Part shown: positions 17,597 to 26,226 of the stretch, piece after piece | Layout of the letters: every line of letters starts with the position of its first letter | Position numbering within the stretch: position 1 is the first letter of the stretch | From: Cyanobacteria bacterium FACHB-471 | GTDB taxonomy: Bacteria; Cyanobacteriota; Cyanobacteriia; Elainellales; Elainellaceae | Assembly: GCA_014695345.1 (NCBI GenBank) | Contig: JACJOC010000032.1 | Span: forward strand, 1-62,582 | Length of the DNA stretch: 62,582 bases | Direction of reading: 5' to 3' | Made by a program: the position numbers and the translations under genes | Notes under the pieces: generated by a model | The model's input: the letters and a program-made list of their open reading frames with translations, nothing else | Databases searched by the model: none | What the model was told of the DNA's origin: nothing

Positions 17597-18232
17597 GTGA
17601 TTCGTGTTTTGATCGTGACTCGCTCATTAATCATGCAAGCAGGGCTGGAGGCAATGCTAGTCCGCGAGCCAACGATTCAAGTCGTCGGACGTACAGTCGA
17701 TCTGACGACGCTGGAGCAATTCTTCCGCTCTCAACAGACCGATGTGGTGGTACTGGAGTTTGCCCTGCTGACAGATACCAACCTGGAGATGCTGACCAGT
17801 CAAGAGGAGGTAGCGATCGCTCTCTTGGTAAGTCCAACTGAAGCCTACTCCGCCATACCCCTGCTGAAATCAGGTGTTCGGGCGATTCTACCCCTGGATA
17901 TTACAACGGATGAAATGATTCTCACGGTTGAGGCGACCGCGGCGGGTTTGGTGGTTTTGCATCCTGATGTATCTGACGTTTTGCTTCAGGAATTGCCTGA
18001 ATCGAATGAACCCGTACATTCTGAGGAGCTGGATGCCCCTCTCACCCCCCGCGAAGTAGAAGTGCTGCAACTGATGGCAACGGGTTTGGGGAATAAGGCG
18101 ATCGCCCGTCAGCTCAACATCTCTGAACACACCGTCAAGTTTCACATTAGCTCGATCTTCTCTAAGCTCAACGCTTCTAGTCGCACCGAAGCAGTTACGC
18201 TGGGAATGCGGCAGGGACTTATTTTTATTTAA
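17597..18232 (+). CDS. LuxR/NarL-type regulator with a degenerate receiver
   Basis: The N-terminal receiver-like domain (about 1-120) lacks the acidic pocket (VLIVTRSL) and has Glu where the phospho-acceptor Asp should be (VVVLEFALL). The C-terminal LuxR helix-turn-helix is intact (LTPREVEVLQLMATGLGNKAIARQLNISEHTVKFH). The start GTG at 17597 follows GAGGAA with 6-nt spacing; an alternative GTG at 17564 would overlap the protease-like gene by 11 nt. Activity is therefore probably phosphorylation-independent and could be set by the upstream HtrA-like partner. Confidence 0.9.
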   Translation: MIRVLIVTRSLIMQAGLEAMLVREPTIQVVGRTVDLTTLEQFFRSQQTDVVVLEFALLTDTNLEMLTSQEEVAIALLVSPTEAYSAIPLLKSGVRAILPLDITTDEMILTVEATAAGLVVLHPDVSDVLLQELPESNEPVHSEELDAPLTPREVEVLQLMATGLGNKAIARQLNISEHTVKFHISSIFSKLNASSRTEAVTLGMRQGLIFI

Positions 18233-18268
18233 TTCAGCTTCAATTCAGAGCTAATTCAAGTAGTGGTA

Positions 18269-19045
18269 TTATGACACCAGTGTATTCTCTGCCCCTATTC
18301 TCGGTCTTGACGGTGTTTGCACTTTTTGAAGCAGTCGTAATAGATTTCTACCCAAAATCAATGCTTCCTGTTTAGGAGGTAAACCGAGCAAACGAATTTT
18401 GTGTAACTCTAGACCGGGATGTAACCAGGGACCATCCGAACCAAAGAGAACTTTGTGAGCACCGCCGCGCTTCACTGCTTGTACCACATAATCGAACCGT
18501 CGAACGCCTGATGTATCAGCGTAAACATTGGGAAATCGAGCAATTTGATCAATGACTCTCAGATGAGCACGCCAGTCATCAGCAAAACTGCCAAGATGGG
18601 GCAAGATGAAATTCACGTCTGGGTATTGTGGAGCCAACAGTTCAATGACATCTGTTTTGCCAGCAACATCGTAGAGGAGGGGAAGCCGAAAGCGATGGGC
18701 AACCTCACACACTTCGCGAGTAGCAGGGGCTTCATGTCCGTGAACTTTGATGCCGCAAAATCCCCACTGGTTAACTGCTTGCTGAATAATTTGATAGACA
18801 CGACCGCGATCGCGCTGAGCATGAATAAAAGCAAAACCAATAAAGCGATCGGGATACCTGGCGACGATTCGAGCCGTATGGGCGTTCGCCTGTCCATAGT
18901 TACTGTGAAAGGGCGAAAAGATGACTGTTTTGTTAATTCCCACAGTATGTGCCCGCTTCAAGTAGAGTTCAACAGGTGCATCTGTATCCCAGGGGCCCGT
19001 GAGTAAATCACCTTTTCCAGCATGACAGTGGCAATCAATGATCAT
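18269..19045 (-). CDS. Amidohydrolase family metal-dependent hydrolase
   Basis: This is a 258-residue TIM-barrel hydrolase. The metal-site motifs are in order: H-x-H (MIIDCHCHAG), Lys/His region (GIKVHGHEA), His (ILPHLGSF) and the late Asp (LFGSDGPW). It fits the amidohydrolase-2 group of decarboxylases and lactonases; the substrate is unknown. Its ATG overlaps the upstream stop (ATGA), so it is translationally coupled to the WLFEAP-motif gene, which ties it to the unusual cluster at 19.9-26.2 kb. Confidence 0.85.
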   Translation of the reverse strand: MIIDCHCHAGKGDLLTGPWDTDAPVELYLKRAHTVGINKTVIFSPFHSNYGQANAHTARIVARYPDRFIGFAFIHAQRDRGRVYQIIQQAVNQWGFCGIKVHGHEAPATREVCEVAHRFRLPLLYDVAGKTDVIELLAPQYPDVNFILPHLGSFADDWRAHLRVIDQIARFPNVYADTSGVRRFDYVVQAVKRGGAHKVLFGSDGPWLHPGLELHKIRLLGLPPKQEALILGRNLLRLLQKVQTPSRPRIGAENTLVS

Positions 19046-19578
19046 CGATAAGCCCCCGCCGTATTTTTCGAGGTAACCTCCTGAGTTGTCAATATCCTAA
19101 TTCTAAGCTTGTCAAACTTCTTCTTATCTGCTCTAACCAGCCCCTGTGCGCTCTTGCCAATTGTGTCAAGGGTCGATTGGAGCCTACGGGATAAATTTGG
19201 TGTAACCACTAAAACTTTGCCAAATGTTGCTAAATACCTTGTAATCTGCGCCATCTTGCGACCGTTCATTTTCTCAGCAAGTGTAATTTCGACAGGGGTA
19301 CCTCTGTATTGAGAGTCTGGGTGCCCTGTACCTATTACTTTCTCTCCTGGTTTGAGCCTGAACTGCGCCCTTACAAGCCGTTCGTAGTCACAACCTGCAC
19401 AGTTCTGATCAGTTTTTGCTAACTTTATTATTTCAGCTTGTAATTTAGCCGCTTCACCAGTAAAGGGTTTAGCTCCCTTGGTAATCTCAACTAGTGGTGG
19501 AGCTTTAACGGGCGCAGCCATGTATTCTGTATCAGGGCGAAGAGGTGCTTCGAACAACCATTGATTTTGCAGCGTCAT
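19042..19578 (-). CDS. Uncharacterised protein with N-terminal WLFEAP motif
   Basis: The start is the ATG at 19578, which has a perfect AAGGAG 6 nt upstream. The 178-residue product begins MTLQNQWLFEAPLRPDTEY. The short F-E-x-P motif recurs near the N-termini of the two repeat proteins upstream (VFEIP and FESP). The central part has a Cys pair (NCAGCDYERLVRAQF) and GEKVIGTGHPDSQYRGTP; the C-terminal third is Lys/Arg-rich. I do not recognise a domain. A 330-nt gap with repeats separates it from the HESVH gene, and its stop is coupled to the amidohydrolase. The N-terminal motif may be a targeting tag shared by the cluster. Confidence 0.75.
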   Translation of the reverse strand: MTLQNQWLFEAPLRPDTEYMAAPVKAPPLVEITKGAKPFTGEAAKLQAEIIKLAKTDQNCAGCDYERLVRAQFRLKPGEKVIGTGHPDSQYRGTPVEITLAEKMNGRKMAQITRYLATFGKVLVVTPNLSRRLQSTLDTIGKSAQGLVRADKKKFDKLRIRILTTQEVTSKNTAGAYR

Positions 19579-19930
19579 TGTTTTCTCCTTATCCAACAAT
19601 CTCTGGAGATGGCATCAGTTTCTTCGCGGGTACTTATAGAAATTGAGTGATTCAGTAAGGCGGTAAAGCCTGCTCAAAGAGCTGCCTTTGCAGGCTCAGA
19701 TACCTGATCAAACAAGAATGAGTCTTTGAGGCTCGTGGATGAGATAGCTGAGGCTCATGAATGAGGCACGAAGATTCATTAGCTCGAAGATTCATTAATA
19801 AGTGTCTGAATCTCGCTGACGAATATCTGAGACTCGTCAGCGATCGCCAAGCTATTACGCATGGGACTTAAAGATTCAAACTGGACACTCAGAGCTTGGT
19901 GTTTCGGACCCGCATATTGAACACGCTGCC
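19579..19930. other. Gap with short repeats and a hairpin inside the minus-strand cluster
   Basis: The region holds tandem copies of CGAAGATTCATTA at 19769-19781 and 19785-19797, and a perfect inverted repeat CGCTGACGA/TCGTCAGCG at 19814-19822 and 19834-19842. The hairpin is not followed by a U run on the minus strand, so it is more likely a processing or attenuation site than a terminator. No coding frame is convincing. Confidence 0.55.
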
Positions 19931-21088
19931 CTAGCCCATCATTTTTGGGCCAGGCATCATTCCCCTGGGTCTGCCAATTATCGGTTCGCGACGCATTCCA
20001 GAGGGCGGCGCACCGGGCATGTAAACCTGACGCGGTGGCGGAGTTGGGCGGCTAACGCGCATTCCCTCTTCGCTCGAAATCCACTCTTCGGCGTATTCGG
20101 CGATCCGCAGCAGCAGAGCTTCAAACTCGCTGCGGTTTTTCTGAAGCACAAACGGTTCTGCTAACCAGCGAATAATCTCACGTCCAGCAACCGCCATCCG
20201 GTTCATCGTACTAGCATGAACTGATTCGTGGAAGTACTGCCACAAAACGAGTTCAATCAGTTCCCAGGCGTTGTCGGCTCCAAATTGAGCGCGAACATCA
20301 GACGATTCCAGGATCTTAAAGCATTCAGCTAGTGCTTGACTGGTTTCAACGCGCAAGACGTTGATGTAGCCGTAGGATGAGTTCTTCAGGTTGTTACGGA
20401 GGTCTAGTCCAGAGCGGCGAACGATCGCAATCGAGCCAAATGTTGGATCGGTAGCGCGTTCGCGAATTACCTCACTGATGCGCTTATCACGCCAATATTT
20501 TGCCGCTTCGCCAATGAAGTGTGAGAATAATCCGTGAAACTGGGGATTGGGACGCGCACCGGGTCCAGGATCAACCGTGGTGTAGCCAAATACGCGCCGA
20601 TAGGCTCGCATCCGTTCGCGTTTGTGATAGCGCAAGATGTTGTGCTTGTCGAAGCGGTAGAGCCCATAAGCACCCTCACCGCTAGAAATTCGCAGTGTAC
20701 CGGCTTGAAAGAGTTCTTGCAGTTTGTCGATCACGCGGAACACGCCGAGCCGTTCGTGCATGTAGAGGTAATAGAGGTCGGCGCTCGCCAGGATACGCTC
20801 ACTCCTGACCGTATCATCATAATCCACTACCCCACTTGATACTCGTGCATCACCAAGATCGGTGGTGGCATCTTTACCGAATCCAATTAAATCAGCCAGT
20901 CCTCCATCTGCCGGAGCGCTTTTTCCATTTTGAGAAGCGTCATATTTTTGTAGCTGGTCATCGACCATGCGGTTGAGTACTTCTGCCAACTGCGGGTTAG
21001 CAACCAGTTCTGGTCCAAGTTGTTCGATCGTGTTTTGCAACAGTGCCGCGATTTGGTCATTGCGGCGATCGTAGTCGCGTGCTTTCAT
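19931..21088 (-). CDS. Uncharacterised protein with an HESVH motif and Pro/Gly/Met-rich tail
   Basis: The start at 21088 (MKARDYDRRN) is chosen because AAGGA lies 8 nt upstream; the frame opens at 21106. The protein has about 385 residues. A conserved-looking core (LYYLYMHERLGVFRVIDKLQELF) is followed by a helical region containing WQYFHESVHASTMNRM, an H-E-x-x-H sequence that could bind zinc, though no third ligand is certain. The last 45 residues are rich in Pro, Gly, Met and Arg (PTPPPRQVYMPGAPP, GRPRGMMPGPKMMG). I do not recognise a family. It is the last gene of a closely spaced five-gene run. Confidence 0.8.
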   Translation of the reverse strand: MKARDYDRRNDQIAALLQNTIEQLGPELVANPQLAEVLNRMVDDQLQKYDASQNGKSAPADGGLADLIGFGKDATTDLGDARVSSGVVDYDDTVRSERILASADLYYLYMHERLGVFRVIDKLQELFQAGTLRISSGEGAYGLYRFDKHNILRYHKRERMRAYRRVFGYTTVDPGPGARPNPQFHGLFSHFIGEAAKYWRDKRISEVIRERATDPTFGSIAIVRRSGLDLRNNLKNSSYGYINVLRVETSQALAECFKILESSDVRAQFGADNAWELIELVLWQYFHESVHASTMNRMAVAGREIIRWLAEPFVLQKNRSEFEALLLRIAEYAEEWISSEEGMRVSRPTPPPRQVYMPGAPPSGMRREPIIGRPRGMMPGPKMMG

Positions 21089-21140
21089 AATCAGATTCCT
21101 TATCAATAGTGCAAACGAAATTCACGAGTGCAAACAAAAC

Positions 21141-22595
21141 TTACATCAAGGTCCCTCCCAAGGGACGCTCTGATGAAATGCTGCCTACGCCTAGGCTGGC
21201 TAGCGTGTCGAGCTGATAGATCAGTTCGCTCAAGCTTTGCTGTACGCGCTCAAACGCCAGTACTTTGCCGAGCAGCTTGCCTTGGTTTCTATTGCTGAGC
21301 AGTCTGCCAGCCGGATCCTTCTGTGGCAGAACTGCATACAGAACTACACCAATCGTCCAAAACAGCGTGTCAGCCTGGTCGGTGACGAAATCCAAGCCAA
21401 ACTGTCCAGCGGTTGACAGCACCGAAGGAGCCTCTAGGCTGGTGAAGCGATCGACCCACTCATCAAAATCATTCACAGTAATGTCGGGTAAGATGATCGC
21501 GGCTTGGGTATTTCCCAGGGTAATCTTACCTGGAATGTTTGGATCTTCCGTTGGAGCTTGCAGATTACTAAATAGGGCTGAATCTGAGCGTCGCTCGCTT
21601 TGGGTAAAGCCGATCGAATCCATTGCTGACATTAAGCTGGCGTTGCTGTCGGCAATTACAGGCAACATAATGCTGGTACGCGATAAACGATCGCTGTAGC
21701 GTCCGGCGATTGGGCTGGTGCTTGTCTTGGCAGCTTCGTAATTTCTCCAACTCTGAAGCAGCGTTGTAACATATCCAATCAACAGTTCAAAGCCTGCAAC
21801 CTGTGTCTCATCCTCAAGCGTAACCGGGACAACTTTGAGTTCCAGACCAAACGCCTCACCCCGTCCCAAGTGAGCTTCTTCGCCTAAGCGATACAAGTAA
21901 CCATCTTCCCGTCCAGTTTCATCTCTGCCAAGCAGCGTTTTGAAATAAGTATCGACTCGCTGTTTGCGGGGTTCATCAAGCCGTCCAAATTCGTCGATTA
22001 AGCTGCGAATTTGTGATCGCACCAAAGCACGTAAGGCTTCCACAGCATCAATGTCTGCCTTGGGGTCAAACGGAGTCAGTCCGTCTAGCACTTTCAAGGT
22101 ATCACTACCAATAATTGAAGCTTGACGATAGAGATTTGCTTGCTCAACCGAAAGCTGTCCGGTTGATCCCTCAGTGATGGGTGAGTGCAGAGATACTAAG
22201 CTGCGGGCAGGCTGCATCATCACTTGCCCATCTTTTGCCGTAGGGAAGGCACTGTTCAGCGCACTAATAAACCCATCGGGACCACGACCGGGCGATCGCC
22301 CCAGCACTTGCGTTAGTGCTCGTTCCACTTGCAAAGTGAGTGAACTTGCAGCGCTGGATGCCCCTGATCGAACTGAGCCATTGTCATAAACAGTAGTTTC
22401 ATTGGTGGCAGAACGCCCCAGAACGCGCGTGATTTGCGCGAGTTGGTCGGCAATCAAAGCTTCCCTGGGAAGCGTACCTGCAATAGTGGCAGACGGTCCA
22501 AATAACTTATCGATGAAGCTCTGACGCAGTTCTTGTAAATTCTCAGGAGTGAGGCTTATTTCGGAACCTGCTGTGTCCTTGAAAGGAAATGCCAT
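21141..22595 (-). CDS. Uncharacterised 484-residue protein of the repeat-protein cluster
   Basis: GAGG lies 8 nt before the ATG. The N-terminal 100 residues are mostly helical with a Ser/Ala linker (SGASSAASSLTLQVERALTQVLG). The middle has charged helices (DIDAVEALRALVRSQIRSLIDEFGRLDEPRKQRVD), and a C-terminal hydrophobic stretch TLFWTIGVVLYAVLP may touch a membrane. There is no recognised enzyme motif. It is spaced 59 nt from the HEVSH gene and about 50 nt from the HESVH gene, both on the same strand. The function is unknown; a scaffold or partner of the two H-E-x-x-H proteins is possible. Confidence 0.8.
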   Translation of the reverse strand: MAFPFKDTAGSEISLTPENLQELRQSFIDKLFGPSATIAGTLPREALIADQLAQITRVLGRSATNETTVYDNGSVRSGASSAASSLTLQVERALTQVLGRSPGRGPDGFISALNSAFPTAKDGQVMMQPARSLVSLHSPITEGSTGQLSVEQANLYRQASIIGSDTLKVLDGLTPFDPKADIDAVEALRALVRSQIRSLIDEFGRLDEPRKQRVDTYFKTLLGRDETGREDGYLYRLGEEAHLGRGEAFGLELKVVPVTLEDETQVAGFELLIGYVTTLLQSWRNYEAAKTSTSPIAGRYSDRLSRTSIMLPVIADSNASLMSAMDSIGFTQSERRSDSALFSNLQAPTEDPNIPGKITLGNTQAAIILPDITVNDFDEWVDRFTSLEAPSVLSTAGQFGLDFVTDQADTLFWTIGVVLYAVLPQKDPAGRLLSNRNQGKLLGKVLAFERVQQSLSELIYQLDTLASLGVGSISSERPLGGTLM

Positions 22596-22654
22596 CTTTG
22601 CAACCTCATTAATATTGAAAGGAATGTTTTGAGAAACCGCTTGAAAGTTAACGC

Positions 22655-24043
22655 TTAACGTCGTCCCAAGATGCGGTAGAAATTGTCAGTAATCGTTTGG
22701 GGTGGGGCGAGACGCTGATCGAGCGCAAACCGAGCAGCGCTAATCATTAATCGAATCGGAACGGTTCCCGGATCTTCACCCTTTGCCAGTCGCCGACCTG
22801 CCAGCTCAATTAGCCCCATTTGTGCCGGGTCAAAGTTCACCACCTGCACCATTGACTTGTTGCCAAACTGTTTGTAAGGCTGAAACACCAGTGTATCCAC
22901 CACCATTTCAGCCGCCGGATAAAAGGTCTTCATGAAACTGGGGGGAATGTCATTTGGCGTAATCCGAGGATAAAGTCGCTGCCACACTCGCTCTAACTCG
23001 GTTGCCATCTTGGTGAACCCCAGCCGCTTTAGCAAAATCAAATTGATCAGCACTCGCAGATAAGGCGTTGGATGCACCGACAGTGGGTTGAATTGGACTG
23101 TGTCAGCAGGCGATCGCCCCACCACATCCATCAATGACTCCACCGCAGCAGGACCACCTAGCACCAGCGCAAACATATCTGCCATGGTTTCCTTGTGCCA
23201 TCGCGCCCACACCTGAGCAATCTGAGAGGGAAAACGTCCCTCTGTTGTCAAGCGGTGATAGAGACGGGCAGGAACGACCTCCCACAAACCCAAATCTGCC
23301 TGGAGGTTGTGAGACACTTCATGCAACACGCTAGAGAGTGCCCACACATTATCCAAACGATGCTGGGGCAGCATAATCAGCGGAAACAGATTTGAGTTGC
23401 GACGTAGTTTTGACAGCGGCACTCCCCGGCGGAAGGTGGCTGGACTGAAACCGCTGTCAGCATAGCTAAATGGCAACAAGCTAGGGGTGGGCTGAGCCGT
23501 ACCGAGACCACTGTAAACTCTTTCGTAGCAACCGATCGCAATGCGATCGATCGTTCGCAACCGTTCCCCAAATGACGAAAGCCGCTGCACAAATAAATCA
23601 AAGTAAAAATCCCAAATTCCTTCCAAATAAAGGACTTGGTTACTCACTGTTTGTTTACGCTCCAGCAGCACCCGCAACTGCTGGCTTGCAGGTTCACGGC
23701 GTGCTGCATTAGCAGCAGCTTCCACCCAACGCGCATTTTCGGTCAGTCGGCTGCGAAACTTTTCAATGAACCGATTTACGGCTTCAATGTGAGCCTCGCT
23801 AGGGGCTGCTGGTCCAGTCCCAAACTCATCTTTAGCAAACGGACGCAGCGATTTGGAATGCCGCATCAGGTTAATGGCTTGGACGTTTAGCCAATTATCC
23901 ATCAGGCGCTGCTCGCTGGAAGTGGCAGCTCCTTGGAGGTTATTACCAGAAACAACCTTCAGGGGTGGGATAGGCTTTGCTGAAGTGGTTTTTAGAGTGG
24001 CGGGTGCAGATGCCACCTTAGATGAAGCAGGTGAGGATACCAT
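22655..24043 (-). CDS. Putative zinc metallopeptidase (HEVSH)
   Basis: The 462-residue protein contains SSVLHEVSHNLQADLGLW, an H-E-x-x-H zinc motif (H241, E242, H245), and 39 residues later HKETMADMFALVLGGPA, with E285-x3-D289 as a plausible third-ligand motif of a gluzincin. A later LSVHPTPYLRVLINLILL resembles the conserved HP-x-x-x-R segment of some membrane-associated peptidases. There is no signal peptide; the N-terminus is Ser/Ala/Pro-rich and disordered-looking. It is downstream of the two repeat proteins, which are natural candidates for its substrate. Peptidase activity is inferred. Confidence 0.75.
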   Translation of the reverse strand: MVSSPASSKVASAPATLKTTSAKPIPPLKVVSGNNLQGAATSSEQRLMDNWLNVQAINLMRHSKSLRPFAKDEFGTGPAAPSEAHIEAVNRFIEKFRSRLTENARWVEAAANAARREPASQQLRVLLERKQTVSNQVLYLEGIWDFYFDLFVQRLSSFGERLRTIDRIAIGCYERVYSGLGTAQPTPSLLPFSYADSGFSPATFRRGVPLSKLRRNSNLFPLIMLPQHRLDNVWALSSVLHEVSHNLQADLGLWEVVPARLYHRLTTEGRFPSQIAQVWARWHKETMADMFALVLGGPAAVESLMDVVGRSPADTVQFNPLSVHPTPYLRVLINLILLKRLGFTKMATELERVWQRLYPRITPNDIPPSFMKTFYPAAEMVVDTLVFQPYKQFGNKSMVQVVNFDPAQMGLIELAGRRLAKGEDPGTVPIRLMISAARFALDQRLAPPQTITDNFYRILGRR

Positions 24044-24125
24044 ATTCGATTAGTGGCTGGAAGTGGGGACGGTTTGATGCATTCTGTTACGAGCTACATT
24101 TCAAAACTTAGAACTCGTAACCTTG

Positions 24126-25190
24126 TTAGCGAACAGCCCTTTTGCTGGCGCAACTAGGACAGCGGGCAGCCTGAGCAGCAGCGCGGCGGGGATTTGACGG
24201 AGCAACACGCTGACGCAAGACTGCATTCCGGGTGATAGAGCGCTGTACAGTCCGAGGATTGTTTAATACCTGTTGTGCTGAGGCTGCCATTGCTTTGACT
24301 GCCATTGCTCCAGTAATGGGCTTACCGGCACGGGAGGCCGCCTTTAGAGTGGCAACTGTTCGCCGTTGAATGGCAGGAACCGTCCGCAAGAGCTGTTTGC
24401 CGACCTTACCCTGCTGGCGTAGTGTCTTCACTAATCGACCATTGGCTTGAGCCAGAATAGGGGTTACGGGTCTGAGTGCCCGCTGTCCACCCATAATCGT
24501 AATTGTGATCGGCAACGCCGCAGCCGCAGCCGCTTCTGCCTCTGCCTCTGTTGCGGCTTCTGCCGCTTGTGCTGCTAAAACCTCAGTTAGAGCGGCTTCA
24601 TGAGCAATTTCAGTGTTAGCAACTTCTGCTTCAAACTCATTTGTGCCAAATAGTTGAGCTTCTAGTTGAGCCGCCTCCATTTCACCCTCTTTTAATAAGG
24701 CGCTGGTGAGTTTTCCGGCTAGTGGTCCTGCAACCGCTCCTACACCCGGTATCATTCCCACTAATGTTCTTGCTGCAATGGGGGCAAGCCTTTTAGCGAT
24801 CGGGGCTGCCACTTTGGCTAGTGATTTCAGCCCTCTGCCCAACTTCTTGAAGAAATACTCACCCTCATCCTCAAATTCAGGATTGTATAAAGCAGCTTCC
24901 TGCTCCCACTCACTTTCATATTCGGGATTGTATAAGGAAGCTTCCTGCATTTCCCACTCATTCTCGTATTCAGGGTTGTACTGGGAAGCTTCCTGCTCCC
25001 ACTCACTTTCGTACTCGGGATTGTACTGGGAAGCTTCCTGCTCCCACTCACTTTCGTATTCGGGATTGTACTGAGAGGCTTCTTGCATTTCCCACTCATT
25101 CTCGTATTCAGCAGTAGAGAAGGGATTGCTGTACTGAGAAACTTCATGGGAAGCAGGTATTTCAAATACGGCCTCGTTTTGCATCACCAT
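24126..25190 (-). CDS. Bipolar protein with acidic aromatic tandem repeats (paralogue 2)
   Basis: The 354-residue product has four parts. (1) An N-terminus with FEIP at 9-12. (2) Five 14-15-residue repeats of the type EYESEWEQEASQYNP at about 28-105. (3) A cationic, glycine-rich amphipathic segment at 114-166 (KSLAKVAAPIAKRLAPIAAR, then MIPGVGAVAGPLAGKL). (4) An acidic Ala-rich linker, then an Arg/Lys-rich C-terminus ending in CPSC (344-347) and KRAVR. The layout resembles a masked membrane-active peptide, but no function is known. AAGGAG lies 12 nt before the ATG. It is 31 nt downstream of its paralogue. Confidence 0.85.
   Translation of the reverse strand: MVMQNEAVFEIPASHEVSQYSNPFSTAEYENEWEMQEASQYNPEYESEWEQEASQYNPEYESEWEQEASQYNPEYENEWEMQEASLYNPEYESEWEQEAALYNPEFEDEGEYFFKKLGRGLKSLAKVAAPIAKRLAPIAARTLVGMIPGVGAVAGPLAGKLTSALLKEGEMEAAQLEAQLFGTNEFEAEVANTEIAHEAALTEVLAAQAAEAATEAEAEAAAAAALPITITIMGGQRALRPVTPILAQANGRLVKTLRQQGKVGKQLLRTVPAIQRRTVATLKAASRAGKPITGAMAVKAMAASAQQVLNNPRTVQRSITRNAVLRQRVAPSNPRRAAAQAARCPSCASKRAVR
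24870..25105 (-). repeat. Tandem 42-45-bp coding repeats
   Basis: Five copies encode E-Y-E-[NS]-E-W-E-(M)Q-E-A-[SA]-[QL]-Y-N-P. The DNA copies are nearly identical (for example GAAGCTTCCTGCTCCCACTC recurs on the plus strand), indicating recent slippage or duplication. Copy number is likely to vary between strains. Confidence 0.85.
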
Positions 25191-25221
25191 AATTCAACAG
25201 TCTCCTTATTGTTTGAATGAA

Positions 25222-26184
25222 CTATGCGGAACGGGAAATCGATCGACCCGGAGCAACAGTACGCTGACGAATAATGGCATTGCGAATCATTGCCTTAGTC
25301 AAAGTTTTGGAGTTACCAAATACTCGTGCAGCTTGAGCCGCCATTAATCGTTGAGCTAACGCCGCATTGATTGGCTGACCTGCACGTCGAGCCGCCCGTA
25401 GACTGGCGATCGTGCGACGCATGATGGTTGGCATCAGCCGCAAAAGCTGACGACCCGCCGGACCTTGACGATGTAAGAGCCGAACAAGTCGAGCGTTCGC
25501 TTGCACTAGAACTGGGATGATGTAACGTAAGGGTCGCTGTCCGTTCATACTCTTAACCGTGCTACTGACGGCAGCTCCCAGTAATGCCTCAGCTTCACTT
25601 TCACTTTGGCTGTGGCTTGCTTCGGCAGCTAGCACTTCGGTCAAAGCAGCTTCATAGGCAGCTTCTGTATTGCTAACTTCTGCTTCTGCCTCGTTTGTCC
25701 CAAAGAATTCTGCTTCCATCTGGACTGCCTCCATTTCGCCTTCTCGCAGCAAGGCACTCACCAGTTTCCCAGCTAAGGGTCCGGCTGCTGCTCCAACGCC
25801 GGGTATGGCTCCGATGAGGGTTTTGGCAGCAATGGGGGCCAGACGCTTTGCCAGGGGAGCGGCTACTTTGGCAATTTTTCCAATTCCTCGCAAAGCTTTT
25901 TTGAAGAAATACTCACCTTCTGTTTCCCACTCACTCTCCATTTCAGGATTAGACGAATGCAGAGCTTCCTGGACTTCCCACTCATCCTCAAACTCCGGAT
26001 TGGAGTAAGGATTGGCGTAGGGAGTTGATTCTTGCACTTCCCATTCATTAGCAAACTCCGGGTTGGAGTAATTGGTGGATTCTTGCATCTCCCACTCATC
26101 TTCTAGGTCTAGGTTTGAGTAGGGTGGTGACTCAAATTCCATTTCGGCAGTACTTGCTCTGCCGTTGGCATACCCGTTTGTCAT
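25222..26184 (-). CDS. Bipolar protein with acidic aromatic repeats (paralogue 1)
   Basis: The 320-residue protein has FESP at 17-20 and degenerate repeats of the N-P-E-F-x-[ND]-E-W-E-V-Q-E type at about 26-88. Next comes a cationic glycine-rich segment at 92-146 nearly identical to its paralogue (AKVAAPLAKRLAPIAAKTL, IPGVGAAAGPLAGKL), then EGEMEAVQMEAEFFGTNEAEAEV. The C-terminus is basic (LRRLMP-type Arg clusters). It lacks the CPSC tail of the paralogue. GGGAG lies 7 nt before the ATG. This is the first gene of the cluster, 43 nt from a perfect palindrome. Confidence 0.85.
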   Translation of the reverse strand: MTNGYANGRASTAEMEFESPPYSNLDLEDEWEMQESTNYSNPEFANEWEVQESTPYANPYSNPEFEDEWEVQEALHSSNPEMESEWETEGEYFFKKALRGIGKIAKVAAPLAKRLAPIAAKTLIGAIPGVGAAAGPLAGKLVSALLREGEMEAVQMEAEFFGTNEAEAEVSNTEAAYEAALTEVLAAEASHSQSESEAEALLGAAVSSTVKSMNGQRPLRYIIPVLVQANARLVRLLHRQGPAGRQLLRLMPTIMRRTIASLRAARRAGQPINAALAQRLMAAQAARVFGNSKTLTKAMIRNAIIRQRTVAPGRSISRSA

Positions 26185-26226
26185 GTTTGATCTCCCAGTT
26201 TGATTAGGGGTGTAATTTCTTAAGTT

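Noticed and set aside
24870-25105. Tandem 42-bp repeats resembling a CRISPR array or VNTR outside genes
   Set aside because: They are coding repeats in frame within the 354-residue protein.
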